DNA of 64,000 nucleotides from Jiangella anatolica (GCF_003236295.1 NZ_POTW01000001.1:62001-126000); one strand, 5' to 3'; shown: positions 8,665 through 17,714, counted from the stretch's first letter. Numbers and translations: made by a program. The notes: a model not told the origin generated them from the sequence alone.

Positions 8665-9354
8665 CTAGAACGCGGAATCGCCATGGTGGGAGGTTCCGCG
8701 AGAACCCCCCAGAGGTGACCGCAGCCGGACGAGGGCGCGGTACATGGCCGTCGGCGCGGGCGACGGTGGCAGCGGTCCCGCGCCGGGCGCCCGGAACGCC
8801 TGGATCAGGTAGGCCGCGAACCGGCGCCACGTCTCCGGCGCGGCGTCAGCGGTGGCGGCGACGACGCCGGCGTTGGCCATGAGCATCATCACCAGGTCCT
8901 CGGGGGAGAAGTCCTCGCGCAGTCCGCCGGCGGCCTTGGCCCTGGTGACGAGCTCCGCGAAGGCGTGGTAGGCGCGGTCGCGCTCGGCCTCGAACCGCTT
9001 GGCGGCCGGGAATGTCAGCGTCAGCACGTTGGCGAAGCCGCGGTCCTCGGCCTGCATCGCGCAGACCCGCTCGATGTAGGCGCAGAAGCCGGCCCAGGGG
9101 TCGGGCTCGGCGAGGGCGTCCGCGGCGGCGTCGGCGTAGGCGGCCATCTTCGCCTCGAACACGCCGGCGACGAGGTCGTCACGGGTCGGGAACCGCCGGT
9201 AGAGCGTGCCGACGCCCACGCCGGCGTGGCGGGCGATCTCCCACATCGGCACGTCGAGACCGCGCTCGGCGAACACCTCGCGGGCGGCGGCCACGATGCG
9301 CCGCCGGTTGCGTTCGGCGTCGGCCCGCAGCGTGGGGCCGGGATCGGAGGGCAC
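8665..9354 (-). CDS. TetR-family transcriptional regulator
   Basis: A 229-residue regulator. The N-terminal DNA-binding domain runs from RRRIVAAAREVFAERGLDVP to GVGVGTLYRRFPTRDDLVAG (about residues 18-65), followed by an all-helical ligand domain with TetR-C features. It is divergent from the quinone-oxidoreductase-like gene at 9457, and a large inverted repeat lies in the 102-base gap. Regulation of that gene pair, plus autoregulation, is the likely role. It ends only 10 bases before the XRE gene on the same strand, so read-through is possible. The C-terminal 30 residues are Gly/Ser/Arg-rich and unlike the family core. Confidence 0.87.
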   Translation of the reverse strand: MPSDPGPTLRADAERNRRRIVAAAREVFAERGLDVPMWEIARHAGVGVGTLYRRFPTRDDLVAGVFEAKMAAYADAAADALAEPDPWAGFCAYIERVCAMQAEDRGFANVLTLTFPAAKRFEAERDRAYHAFAELVTRAKAAGGLREDFSPEDLVMMLMANAGVVAATADAAPETWRRFAAYLIQAFRAPGAGPLPPSPAPTAMYRALVRLRSPLGGSRGTSHHGDSAF

Positions 9355-9382
9355 CGAACCAGCCTAGCGAAGAACTGGAATA

Positions 9383-9431
9383 GATCGTCCGGTTAACTGC
9401 TTGGAGCTAACTGGACGACATCGTCCGCTTA
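9383..9431. promoter_or_regulatory. inverted/direct repeat operator between TetR and oxidoreductase genes
   Basis: GATCGTCCGGTTA (9383-9395) faces TAACTGGACGA (9408-9418), an imperfect inverted repeat. GGACGA and TCGTCC around CA (9413-9426) make a second, tighter palindrome, and ATCGTCCGSTTA occurs twice as a direct repeat (9384-9395 and 9420-9431). The layout suggests two overlapping TetR dimer sites controlling both divergent genes. Confidence 0.6.
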
Positions 9432-9456
9432 TTGCCCGAGCGACAGAGGAGTACAC

Positions 9457-10389
9457 ATGCGTGCGATCACGATCGGCGATTTCGGGGCGGCGCCCGCCCT
9501 CGGCGAGCTGCCCCGGCCGGAGCCGGAGGCCGGGGAGGTGCTGGTGCGGGTCCGGGCGTCCTCGATCAACGGGTTCGACGCGGCCACCGCCGCCGGGATG
9601 CTGCAGGGCCTGATGGAGCACCGGTTCCCGGTCGTCCTCGGCAAGGACTTCGCCGGCACGGTCGAGGCCGTCGGCGCGGGTGTGACGCGGTTCGGCATCG
9701 GCGACGACGTGTTCGGGGTCGTCATGAAGCCGTTCCTGGGCGACGGCGGCCTGGGCGAGTACGTCGTCGTGGCCGAGGAGTACGGGCTGGCGCGCCTCCC
9801 GGGCGGGCTGGACCACGCGACGGCCGGAGCGCTCGGCCTGGCCGGCACGGCCGCCCTGAACGCGGTCGACGCCGTCGCCGCCGCAGCGGGCCACAGCGTG
9901 CTGGTGTCCGGCGCCAGCGGCGGGGTCGGCGCCCTCGCGGTGCAGCTGGCGGCCGCGCGCGGCGCCACGGTGATCGCGACCGCCCGGCCGGGCGAGGAGG
10001 CCGAGCTCGTCCGCGAGCTGGGCGCGACGCAGGTCGTCGACCACACCGGCGACCTGCCGGCCCAGGTGCGGGCCATCGCGCCCGGCGGCGTGGACGCCGT
10101 CGTGCACCTGGCTGGCGACCCGGCCGCGCTGGCGGCCCTGCTGGTCGCGGGCGGACGGCTGGCCTCGACGCTCGGCGTCGGCCCCGACGCGGTGGCTCGT
10201 CCCGACGTCACCGCGGTCTCCGTGATGGCCGACCCCGCCGCGGCGACGCTGGAGACGCTGGCGGCCGAGGTCGCGGCCGGGCGGCTGCGGGTGCCGATCA
10301 CCCGGACCTACGCGCTGGCCGACGTCCCCCAGGCGCTGGCCGACTTCGGCGCCGGCGCCGTCGGCAAGTTCGCCGTCACCGTCGACTGA
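9457..10389 (+). CDS. NADP-dependent quinone oxidoreductase-like protein (zinc-free MDR)
   Basis: A 310-residue medium-chain reductase of the quinone oxidoreductase/zeta-crystallin branch. No zinc-ligand motifs are visible. The nucleotide-binding motif SGASGGVGALAVQLA lies at about residues 151-165, and the C-terminus matches the family (LADVPQALADFGAGAVGKFAVTV). It would reduce quinones or enones with NADPH. RBS GAGGAG lies just before the ATG. It forms a pair with the SDR-like gene 16 bases downstream. The same order of ideas, an MDR gene beside an SDR-like gene, is found in mirror image at 6059-7782. Probably controlled by the divergent TetR regulator. Confidence 0.85.
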   Translation: MRAITIGDFGAAPALGELPRPEPEAGEVLVRVRASSINGFDAATAAGMLQGLMEHRFPVVLGKDFAGTVEAVGAGVTRFGIGDDVFGVVMKPFLGDGGLGEYVVVAEEYGLARLPGGLDHATAGALGLAGTAALNAVDAVAAAAGHSVLVSGASGGVGALAVQLAAARGATVIATARPGEEAELVRELGATQVVDHTGDLPAQVRAIAPGGVDAVVHLAGDPAALAALLVAGGRLASTLGVGPDAVARPDVTAVSVMADPAAATLETLAAEVAAGRLRVPITRTYALADVPQALADFGAGAVGKFAVTVD

Positions 10390-10405
10390 CCAGGAGGAGA
10401 GCTCG

Positions 10406-11086
10406 ATGCCCACCATCGCCATCGTCGGGGCCGGGTCCGGCCTCGGACTGTCCATCGCCAAGGAGTTCGGCCGCAACGGGCACTCCGTCGCGCTCGTCGC
10501 CCGCAACCAGGAGCGGCTCGACGACCTCGCCGGCCGGCTGGGCGAGCTCGGCGTCGACGCCGCCGGGTTCGCCGCCGACGTCATGGACCGTCCGTCCATC
10601 GAGGCGGCGATCGCCCGGATCGAGGACAGGTACGGCCCCATCGACGTGCTGGAGTACTCGCCGGCGCCACACGAGCCGGTGCCCGGCCTCACCATGGCGG
10701 CGCCGCTCGACGTGACCGTGGACAACGTCCAGCCGCAGGTCGACTTCTACCTCTACGGCGCGCTCACCGCCGCCCGTCAGGTGCTGCCGGGCATGATCGA
10801 ACGCGGCACGGGCACGCTGCTGGTCACCACCGGGGCGTCCTCGGTGGACCCACGGCCGGCGCCGCCGGAGTTCGCCACCGTCGCCATCGCCACCGCGGCG
10901 CTGCGGTCCTGGGTGCTGGCGCTGCACCGGACGCTGGAGGGCACGGGCGTGTACGCGGCGCACGTCCCGCTCGCGGTGTGGATCGGCAGTGGCGGCCCGG
11001 ACACCGAGGCCGACACCATCGCCCGGCACTACTGGGACGTGCACACCCGTCGCGACGGCGCCGAACACCCCTACGCGGCCGCCTGA
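10406..11086 (+). CDS. SDR-like NAD(P)-binding protein, paralogue of 7117-7782
   Basis: A 226-residue protein. The Rossmann motif AIVGAGSGLG at residues 4-13 and VALVARNQERLDDLAGRL are close to the paralogue at 7117-7782. Strand beta-4 reads DVLEYSPAP where classical SDRs have NNAG. The active-site region has TTGASSVDPRP but no Tyr-x-x-x-Lys afterwards (FATVAIATAALRSWVLAL). Both paralogues share these losses, so this is a subgroup trait and not a sequencing error. The reaction is unknown. RBS GGAGGAG precedes the ATG; co-transcription with the MDR gene is likely. Confidence 0.8.
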   Translation: MPTIAIVGAGSGLGLSIAKEFGRNGHSVALVARNQERLDDLAGRLGELGVDAAGFAADVMDRPSIEAAIARIEDRYGPIDVLEYSPAPHEPVPGLTMAAPLDVTVDNVQPQVDFYLYGALTAARQVLPGMIERGTGTLLVTTGASSVDPRPAPPEFATVAIATAALRSWVLALHRTLEGTGVYAAHVPLAVWIGSGGPDTEADTIARHYWDVHTRRDGAEHPYAAA

Positions 11087-11134
11087 TCATGGAGCGCGGG
11101 TCTGGCCACATCGGGCCATTCTCGCGCCGCACTC

Positions 11135-11179
11135 TTGCCGCGTCCGGAGCCCAGCCGTAACTGTATTGCAACGTTTCAA
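11135..11179 (+). promoter_or_regulatory. promoter and LacI-type operator of the first rhamnosidase
   Basis: TTGCCG (11135-11140) and TAACTG (11158-11163) are spaced by 17 bases. Immediately after lies TTGCAACGTTTCAA (11166-11179), a LacI-family palindrome around a central ACGT with one mismatched pair. It would cover the transcription start. Related sites are listed at 18820, 19109 and 25265. Confidence 0.6.
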
Positions 11180-11213
11180 GGAGGAAACGTGGCAACCCGG
11201 ACGGAGGGCACCG

Positions 11214-14200
11214 GTGTCGTTCAGAAGACGTACGACGGGCGTGGTCGTGGGGCTGGGAGTGATCCTGGCGACGGCCGCGCCGCAGGCGATGACAGGCACG
11301 TACGCCGCCCCGGCGAGCGGCAAGCCCGGCAATGTCGGCGTGACCACTCTCAGCGTCGACGGGCGGGAGGACTCGCCCCTCGGGCTGGACAACCCCACCC
11401 CATGGCTCTCGTGGCAGTTCGAGGAGACGCCGAAGAGCCACTCGCACGCCTGCTACCAGCCGGGCGCGCGGGTGGCCTGCCCGGGCGACCGGCAGACGGC
11501 GTTCGAGGTCCGGGCCGCGGCGTCGGAACGGGACCTGCGCCGCGATGAGCTGATCTGGTCGTCCGGGAAGGTCGAGAGCGAGGTGCAGCGGGTGGCCTAC
11601 GGCGCGCCGCTCGGGTCCCGCGACCGCGTGGTCTGGCAGGTCCGCGTGTGGGACGCCGACGGGCAGCCGTCGGACTGGTCGGAGCCGGCGACGTGGACCA
11701 TGGGGCTGCTGGACCAGGACGACTGGGCTCCGGCGCGCTGGATCGACTACCCCGACCGCACCGAGAACCAGCCCATGCCGATCTTCGCCCGCCAGTTCCA
11801 GGTGCCGCGCGGCACGCAGGTCACCGACGCGCGCCTCTACCTGTCCGGCGTCGGCCTGCACCATGCGACGGTCAACGGCGAGGAGCTGACCGACGAGGTG
11901 CTCGCGCCTGGCAACTCGAACTACCAGCTGTCCAGCGAGTACCGCACCTACGACGTCACCGGCGTGCTGCGGGGCGGCGGCAACACGATCGGCGTCGAGC
12001 TCGGGAACGGGCCGGCCTACGTCCGCCGCAGCGTCACGAACCCGGCGGTGGGCCGCACGTCGCCGTACTCGTGGTGGCAGAGCCAGCTCAAGGGCAACGG
12101 CACGCTGGCCGTCGCCGCGGCCGCCGGCGCCACCAACGTCAAGCTCGACAGCGTCTCCGGCTACCACGTCGGGGGCACCATCAACGTCGACACCGCGGGC
12201 GGCGGCGACCGGCTGGAGTCGCGGGTCATCACGGCCATCGGCACCGCGGGCGTCGACGGGACCGGCATCACGTTCACGCCGGGCCTCGACGCCGCGCACG
12301 ACGCCGGCGCCCGCGTCACCGGGTCGGGCAACAACCTCGCCGCCAGCGACCCGTCGGCCGGCGCCGCGGTGACGCCGCGGTTCATCGGGCGGCTGGAGAT
12401 CACCTATGCCGACGGCACCGAGGAGGTCATCGTCACCGACCGGTCCTGGCGTGCCGCGCTCGGCCCGCTGGTCACAGACGCGTGGTACTCCGGGTCGGAC
12501 TACGACGCCCGCCGCGAGCAGCCCGGCTGGGACGAGCCCGGCGCGGACCTGACGGCGACGGCGACGCGGCGCGACGGCTCGGCCACGGGCTGGATCGACG
12601 CGGGCATCGCGCCGCCGCCGAACCTGGCGACGCGGCTCGTCGCCCGCGCTGCCGAGCCCATCACCGTCCACGAGGAGTTCACCCCCGTCTCGGTGACGAA
12701 CCCGGTCCCGGGCACCTGGGTGTTCGACTTCGGCCAGAACATCGTCGGCTGGCCGCGGCTGGACCTCGAGCAGGTGCCGGCGGGCACGACGGTGAAGCTG
12801 CTGCCGGCCGAGTCGCTGAACGCCGACGGCACCGTGAACCAGAGCTCCCTCGGCCCCGGCGGCCGCGGCGCCCACCTCTTCAACACCTACACGGCCTACG
12901 GCGACCCGGACGGCGAGAGCTGGCATCCGGACTTCAACTACTTCGGCATGCAGTGGGTCCAGGTCACGGGCCTGCCGGAGGGCTACGTTCCGACGCCGGA
13001 CCTCGTCACCGGCGTCCGGCTGCAGGCGGCGACACCGACGGCGGGCACGTTCGACAGCTCGAACGCGCGCATCAACCGCATCCACCGGATGTCGCAGTAC
13101 TCGTTCGCGGGCAACATCATGTCGGTCTTCACCGACTGCCCCGGCCGGGAGAAGCTGTCGTACCCGGCCGACTACACGATGCCGATGGGCGCCATCCACC
13201 GCAACCACGAGCTCGCGGCGTACCTGCGGACGACGATGCGCCACCTCGTCGAGGGCCAGTCGAAGGCCGACACCCCGATGTTCGGCAACGTCGCGCTCAA
13301 GACCCCGGTCTACGACTGGGGCTACACCGGCAACTTCGGCGACGAGATCAACTGGGGCAACGCGATCGTGCTCGTGCCGCACCTGCTCTACCAGCTCTAC
13401 GGCGACACCCAGACGATGACGACCTACTACGACCAGATGACCGACTTCGTCGACTACATCCGCCGCCAGAAGGTCGGCACCGGCGCCGACGAGCACATCG
13501 TCAACGCCGCGCTCGCCGACTGGGTCGCCGCCGACCAGACGTCCGGCCGCATCACCGGCACGTGGGGCTACTACGTCATGATCAGCAAGATGGCCGAGAT
13601 GGCCGAGCTGACCGGCCACGACGCCGATGCCGAGGAGTACTGGCAGCTGGCCGAGGACATCAAGGCCGCGTTCAACGACGCGTTCTTCAACGAGGCACTG
13701 GGCCGCTACACGGCTACCGGCGACGCCGGGCCGCAGGGCGCGACCCAGGGCGCCCAGGCGCTCGCGCTCGACGCCGGGCTGGTGCCGGAGGAGCACCGCG
13801 ACGAGGTGCTGGACGCGCTCGTCGAGCTCGTCTACGCCTTCCACCCCAACGGCGACGGCCCGCACTTCAGCGCCGGCACCATCGGCATGGCGCCCACTGT
13901 CCGGGCGCTCACCGAGGGCGGTCGCGACGACGTGCTGTGGGACCTGCTCCAGGAGGACGACGAGCCGAGCTACGGCTTCTTCATGCAGCCGACGACGGCC
14001 AACCCCGGCGGGTTCACGACGATCGGGGAGCGCTGGACCCGCGGCTCGTCCAAGAACCACATGATCCTCGCCCAGATCGAGGAGTGGTTCAACGCCGGGC
14101 TGGCCGGCATCGACGCGGCCGACGGCTCGGTCGCCTACGACGAGCTGGTGATCAAGCCGAAGCCCGTCGGCGACCTCACCTGGGTCGAGGGCAGCTACGA

Positions 14201-14429
14201 GACCCCGCACGGGACGGCGAGCAGCTCGTGGACCCGCGCTCAGCACCGGTTCGAGCTGACCGTGACGGTGCCGACGAACACGACGGCCGAGGTGTGGGTG
14301 CCCAGCGACGGCATGCGGGTCGTGCGGGACCCGAGCCGGGCGACGTTCCTGCGCAGCGAGGACGGCTTCTCGGTCTACTCCGTGCCGTCCGGGACGTTCA
14401 CCTTCCTCGCCGTGGGTCGCGGCACCTGA
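11214..14429 (+). CDS. exported GH78 alpha-L-rhamnosidase, with inserted domain
   Basis: A 1071-residue enzyme expected to cleave terminal alpha-L-rhamnose. The start is chosen as GTG 11214, preceded by GGAGGG and opening a Tat-like signal (MSFRRRTTGVVVGLGV). A strong AAGGAGG-GTG pair at 11177-11191 is out of frame with the protein. After the N-terminal sandwich, an insertion of about 80 residues (about 294-375) reads LAVAAAAGATNVKLDSVSGY ... ITFTPGLDAAHDAGARV. It resembles a repeat-type adhesion or attachment module seen in other actinomycete exported proteins. The (alpha/alpha)6 part carries TDCPGREKLSYPADY near residue 640 (family motif DCPxREK), WGYTGNFGDEINWGN and a C-terminal sandwich from about 960. 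A hairpin separates it from the second rhamnosidase. Confidence 0.85.
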   Translation: MSFRRRTTGVVVGLGVILATAAPQAMTGTYAAPASGKPGNVGVTTLSVDGREDSPLGLDNPTPWLSWQFEETPKSHSHACYQPGARVACPGDRQTAFEVRAAASERDLRRDELIWSSGKVESEVQRVAYGAPLGSRDRVVWQVRVWDADGQPSDWSEPATWTMGLLDQDDWAPARWIDYPDRTENQPMPIFARQFQVPRGTQVTDARLYLSGVGLHHATVNGEELTDEVLAPGNSNYQLSSEYRTYDVTGVLRGGGNTIGVELGNGPAYVRRSVTNPAVGRTSPYSWWQSQLKGNGTLAVAAAAGATNVKLDSVSGYHVGGTINVDTAGGGDRLESRVITAIGTAGVDGTGITFTPGLDAAHDAGARVTGSGNNLAASDPSAGAAVTPRFIGRLEITYADGTEEVIVTDRSWRAALGPLVTDAWYSGSDYDARREQPGWDEPGADLTATATRRDGSATGWIDAGIAPPPNLATRLVARAAEPITVHEEFTPVSVTNPVPGTWVFDFGQNIVGWPRLDLEQVPAGTTVKLLPAESLNADGTVNQSSLGPGGRGAHLFNTYTAYGDPDGESWHPDFNYFGMQWVQVTGLPEGYVPTPDLVTGVRLQAATPTAGTFDSSNARINRIHRMSQYSFAGNIMSVFTDCPGREKLSYPADYTMPMGAIHRNHELAAYLRTTMRHLVEGQSKADTPMFGNVALKTPVYDWGYTGNFGDEINWGNAIVLVPHLLYQLYGDTQTMTTYYDQMTDFVDYIRRQKVGTGADEHIVNAALADWVAADQTSGRITGTWGYYVMISKMAEMAELTGHDADAEEYWQLAEDIKAAFNDAFFNEALGRYTATGDAGPQGATQGAQALALDAGLVPEEHRDEVLDALVELVYAFHPNGDGPHFSAGTIGMAPTVRALTEGGRDDVLWDLLQEDDEPSYGFFMQPTTANPGGFTTIGERWTRGSSKNHMILAQIEEWFNAGLAGIDAADGSVAYDELVIKPKPVGDLTWVEGSYETPHGTASSSWTRAQHRFELTVTVPTNTTAEVWVPSDGMRVVRDPSRATFLRSEDGFSVYSVPSGTFTFLAVGRGT

Positions 14430-14439
14430 CCCGCGCCGG

Positions 14440-14471
14440 GCTGGGGCGGCGTTCCGCAGCGCCGCCCCAGC
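14440..14471 (+). terminator. GC-rich hairpin after the first rhamnosidase
   Basis: A 12-bp perfect stem (GCTGGGGCGGCG / CGCCGCCCCAGC) with an 8-base loop starts 10 bases after the stop codon. No U-run follows, which is usual for actinomycete terminators. Partial termination or mRNA protection are both possible. Confidence 0.6.
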
Positions 14472-14505
14472 ACGACACGCACCGCAGCCATCAGGAGGAG
14501 ACAAC

Positions 14506-17500
14506 GTGGTCGACAATGCAGGTCGTGCAGGGGAGAACGGCGGGGGAGCGGACGAGCCAGGCGACGGCTCGTGGACCGTCCGCCGGCGGGCGGTGCTGGC
14601 GACGGCGCTCGGCGCCGTGCCGGCGATGATGGCCGGACGCGGCGCCGCGGCGCCGCAGCCGGCGGCGGACGCGAACGACGCGCCGGCGGGACGGACGTTC
14701 GGCTCGCGGCTCACGGTCGAGCACCGCGTCGACCCGCTCGGCGTCGACGAGCCGCGGCCGCGCTTCGGCTGGCACCTGGAGTCCACCGAGCGCGGGCAGG
14801 CCCAGAGCGCCTACCAGATCCTCGTCGCCAGCACGCCGGAGCGGCTGACCCGGGCCCAGGCCGACGTGTGGAACAGCGGCCGGGTGGAGTCGGCGGACTC
14901 GATCGCCGTGCCGTACGGCGGGCCGGCGCTGCGCCCGTCGACCCGCTACCACGCGACCGTGCTGGTCTGGGACGTCAACGGCGAGCTGCTGCCGCGGTCG
15001 CCCACGGCGTTCTTCGAGACCGGCCTGCTCAGCACGGACGGGGTCGCCGGCTGGGACGGAGCGCGCTGGGTCGGCGTCGCGGGCAAGGCCGCCAACACGC
15101 CCGGCGCGCCGCTGCTGCGCCGTCAGTTCGCGCTCACCGGGTCCGCCGTGGTCGACGCCCGCCTCTACATCTCCGCCCTCGGCGTCTACGAGGCCTACGT
15201 CAACGGGCAGCGGGTCGGGGTGCCGCACGGCGCCGGCAGCACACACGAACTGCTGACGCCGGGCTGGACGAACTACGACGTCCGGGTCAACTACTTCACC
15301 TACGACGTCACCGGCCTCATCGGGTCGACGGGCGACGTCACGCTGGCGGCCGTCCTGGGCAAGGGCTGGTTCAGCGGTCGCCGGATCGCCCGCGGCGCGC
15401 CGTACTACTCCGACGCCGGCAACCCGCTGGCGCTCAAGGCGAAGCTGCTGATCCGGTACGCCGACGGCTCGTCCCAGGTGGTCGTGACCGAGCCGGGCGA
15501 CGCCTGGCGGGGCACGGACACCGGCCCGATCCGCTTCGACGACATCTACGACGGCCAGACCACCGACGCCCGGATGCGGCTTCCCGGCTGGAACGCCAAC
15601 GGCTTCGACGCCTCGAGCTGGGTGGGCGTCCAGGAGCACGACTTCACCACCCGGTTCCCGAACTCGAAGCTGGTCGCGTACCCGGGCGACTCCGCCCGGC
15701 TGACGCCGGAGTGGGACCTGGACCCGCAGGCGATCGTCGTCAACACCGGCGTCGCCGGGCAGGAGACCAGCCCGAACGGCCGCGGCCACGTCGTCGTCGA
15801 CGAGTCCCGCTCGGTGTACGACCCGGCCGAGGCGGCCCGCGCGGCGGTGACGATCGGCCCGGGCGACACCGCCATCTACGATCTCGGCCAGAACATGGTC
15901 GGCGTCTACCGCCTCACCGTCCGCGGCGAGGCGGGCACCGAGGTCCGGCTGCGGTTCACCGAGATGCTCAACGACGTCAGCCAGGGCGCCGACGGTCCGG
16001 CCGGCTCGCTGTACCTGGCCAACCTGCGCTCGGCTCGGGCCACCAGCCGGTACGTCCTCGAGGGCGCGGCCGGCGGCGAGACGCACCAGGACACGCTGAC
16101 GTTCTACGGCTACCGCTATGTCGAGGTGACGGTCACGACGCCGGACCGCAGCGTCACCGTCACCGGCCTGACCGGCAATGTCGCGACGTCAGCGCTGCGC
16201 GACATCGGCAACGTCACCACCAACGACGCGCTGATCAACCAGCTGTTCAGCAACGTGCGCTGGGGACAGCGCGGCAACTACCTCTGGATCCCCACCGACT
16301 GCCCGCAGCGCGACGAGCGCCTGGGCTGGACCGGCGACACGCAGATCTTCGCCAACACCGCGCTCTACAACGGCGACGCCGTCACCTTCCTCAGCCACTT
16401 CATGGACAGCATCGTCGACTGCGCCGTCACCTACGGCGCGGGCGGGGCGCAGTTCCCCGACGTCGTGCCCCGGGCCCAGTTCCTGCGGGCGGCCAGCGGC
16501 TGGTCCGACGTCGGCACCGTCGTGCCGTGGACGGTCTGGCAGATGTCCGGCGACACCACCATCATCGACCGGAACTGGGACGCGCTGGCCAGGTACATCG
16601 ACTGGATGCACGCCCGCACCGGCGACACGTACCGGGGTCCCGGCTCGTGGACCGGCGACTGGCTGGCCTTCCAGGGCTCGGCCAACCAGCTGCTGAGCGA
16701 CGCCTACTACGGCTACTCGACCAGGCTGGTGATCGACATGGCCAAGGCGGCCGGCCGCGACGCCGACGCCGCCCGGTTCGAGACGCTGCTGGGCAACATC
16801 AAGGCGGCGTTCATCGCCAACTGGCTGGGGACCGACCCGGTGACGGGACGGACGATCGTCCGCTCCAGTGTCGGCGGCAACAGCAGCGCCGAGGACAACT
16901 CGCAGACCGCGTTGCTGTGGACGCTGAAGCTGGGCTTCTACGCCGACGAGACGCAGCGCCAGGACCTGGTGCACGGCCTGGTGGAGAACATCCGGAACAC
17001 GCCGGAGTACAAGGCGGCGCACCCGGACAGCAGCCGCGTCGACTACGCCGAGAACACGCTGTCGGTCGGCTTCCTCGGCGTGAACGTGCTCGCGCCGGTG
17101 CTCACCGCCGAGGGCCACGCCGACCTCGCCTACGCGCTGCTGCACCAGGACGCGATGCCGTCATGGCTCTACTCCGTCCGCAGCGGCGCGACGACGGTCT
17201 GGGAGCGGTGGAACTCGTACTCCACCGAGGACGGGTTCGGCCCGTCGGGCATGAACTCGTTCAACCACTACTCCTACGGCGCCATCGCCGAGTGGATCTA
17301 CGAGCACGTGGCCGGCATCGCGAAGGACCCGCAGAACCCCGGGTTCAAGCACTTCTTCCTGCAGCCGGGGCTGGACCCGACGGGGAGGATCACGCACGCC
17401 GCCGGGACGTTCGTCTCGCCGTACGGCGAGATCGTCAGCGAGTGGAGCCTGCGCGCCCGCCGGCTCAGCCACTCCGTCGTGGTGCCGCCGAACACGTCGG

Positions 17501-17658
17501 CGACGCTGCGGATCCCCGCCGTCAACCCCGCGACCGTGACCGACGGCCGCCGTCGGCTGGTCCAGGTGCCCGGCGTGCGGCTACTCGGCCACGAGGGCGG
17601 CGTCGCGTCGTTCCGGCTCCCGCCGGGGAGCTACGACCTCACGAGCACCATCGGCTGA
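14506..17658 (+). CDS. exported GH78 alpha-L-rhamnosidase (second copy)
   Basis: A 1050-residue enzyme of the classical GH78 layout. The GTG start at 14506 is preceded by AGGAGGAG. A Tat-type signal is visible (TVRRRAVLATALGAVPAMMA, residues 23-42), ending near residue 50. N-terminal sandwich domains come next (HRVDPLGVDEPRPRFGWHLE is the family opening). The (alpha/alpha)6 catalytic domain shows TDCPQRDERLGWTGDTQ at about 597-613 and the later GATTVWERWNSY. A C-terminal sandwich begins at about 950. Sequence and catalytic motif differ clearly from the first copy, so the two probably have different linkage preferences and are not a recent duplication. Confidence 0.9.
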   Translation: MVDNAGRAGENGGGADEPGDGSWTVRRRAVLATALGAVPAMMAGRGAAAPQPAADANDAPAGRTFGSRLTVEHRVDPLGVDEPRPRFGWHLESTERGQAQSAYQILVASTPERLTRAQADVWNSGRVESADSIAVPYGGPALRPSTRYHATVLVWDVNGELLPRSPTAFFETGLLSTDGVAGWDGARWVGVAGKAANTPGAPLLRRQFALTGSAVVDARLYISALGVYEAYVNGQRVGVPHGAGSTHELLTPGWTNYDVRVNYFTYDVTGLIGSTGDVTLAAVLGKGWFSGRRIARGAPYYSDAGNPLALKAKLLIRYADGSSQVVVTEPGDAWRGTDTGPIRFDDIYDGQTTDARMRLPGWNANGFDASSWVGVQEHDFTTRFPNSKLVAYPGDSARLTPEWDLDPQAIVVNTGVAGQETSPNGRGHVVVDESRSVYDPAEAARAAVTIGPGDTAIYDLGQNMVGVYRLTVRGEAGTEVRLRFTEMLNDVSQGADGPAGSLYLANLRSARATSRYVLEGAAGGETHQDTLTFYGYRYVEVTVTTPDRSVTVTGLTGNVATSALRDIGNVTTNDALINQLFSNVRWGQRGNYLWIPTDCPQRDERLGWTGDTQIFANTALYNGDAVTFLSHFMDSIVDCAVTYGAGGAQFPDVVPRAQFLRAASGWSDVGTVVPWTVWQMSGDTTIIDRNWDALARYIDWMHARTGDTYRGPGSWTGDWLAFQGSANQLLSDAYYGYSTRLVIDMAKAAGRDADAARFETLLGNIKAAFIANWLGTDPVTGRTIVRSSVGGNSSAEDNSQTALLWTLKLGFYADETQRQDLVHGLVENIRNTPEYKAAHPDSSRVDYAENTLSVGFLGVNVLAPVLTAEGHADLAYALLHQDAMPSWLYSVRSGATTVWERWNSYSTEDGFGPSGMNSFNHYSYGAIAEWIYEHVAGIAKDPQNPGFKHFFLQPGLDPTGRITHAAGTFVSPYGEIVSEWSLRARRLSHSVVVPPNTSATLRIPAVNPATVTDGRRRLVQVPGVRLLGHEGGVASFRLPPGSYDLTSTIG

Positions 17659-17685
17659 CCAGCGCCTCCGGAGTCGTCGTGACTG

Positions 17686-17714
17686 TTGTAGATCAGTCTA
17701 CAAGTGGGTATCTT
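17686..17714 (+). promoter_or_regulatory. promoter and operator of the LacI gene
   Basis: TTGTAG (17686-17691) and TATCTT (17709-17714) are spaced by 17 bases. TTGTAGA and TCTACAA (17686-17692 and 17697-17703) form a perfect inverted repeat separated by TCAG, covering the -35 box and the spacer. This is the expected place for an autoregulatory site. It differs from the TGAAACGTTTCA-type sites elsewhere in the locus, which usually fit LacI proteins better. Confidence 0.6.

Noticed and set aside
10824-14786. A 1320-codon open frame on the minus strand across the first rhamnosidase.
   Set aside because: It is antisense to a clear GH78 enzyme, is low-complexity Arg/Ala/Gly/Val sequence and has no recognisable domain; long shadow frames are normal at this GC content.
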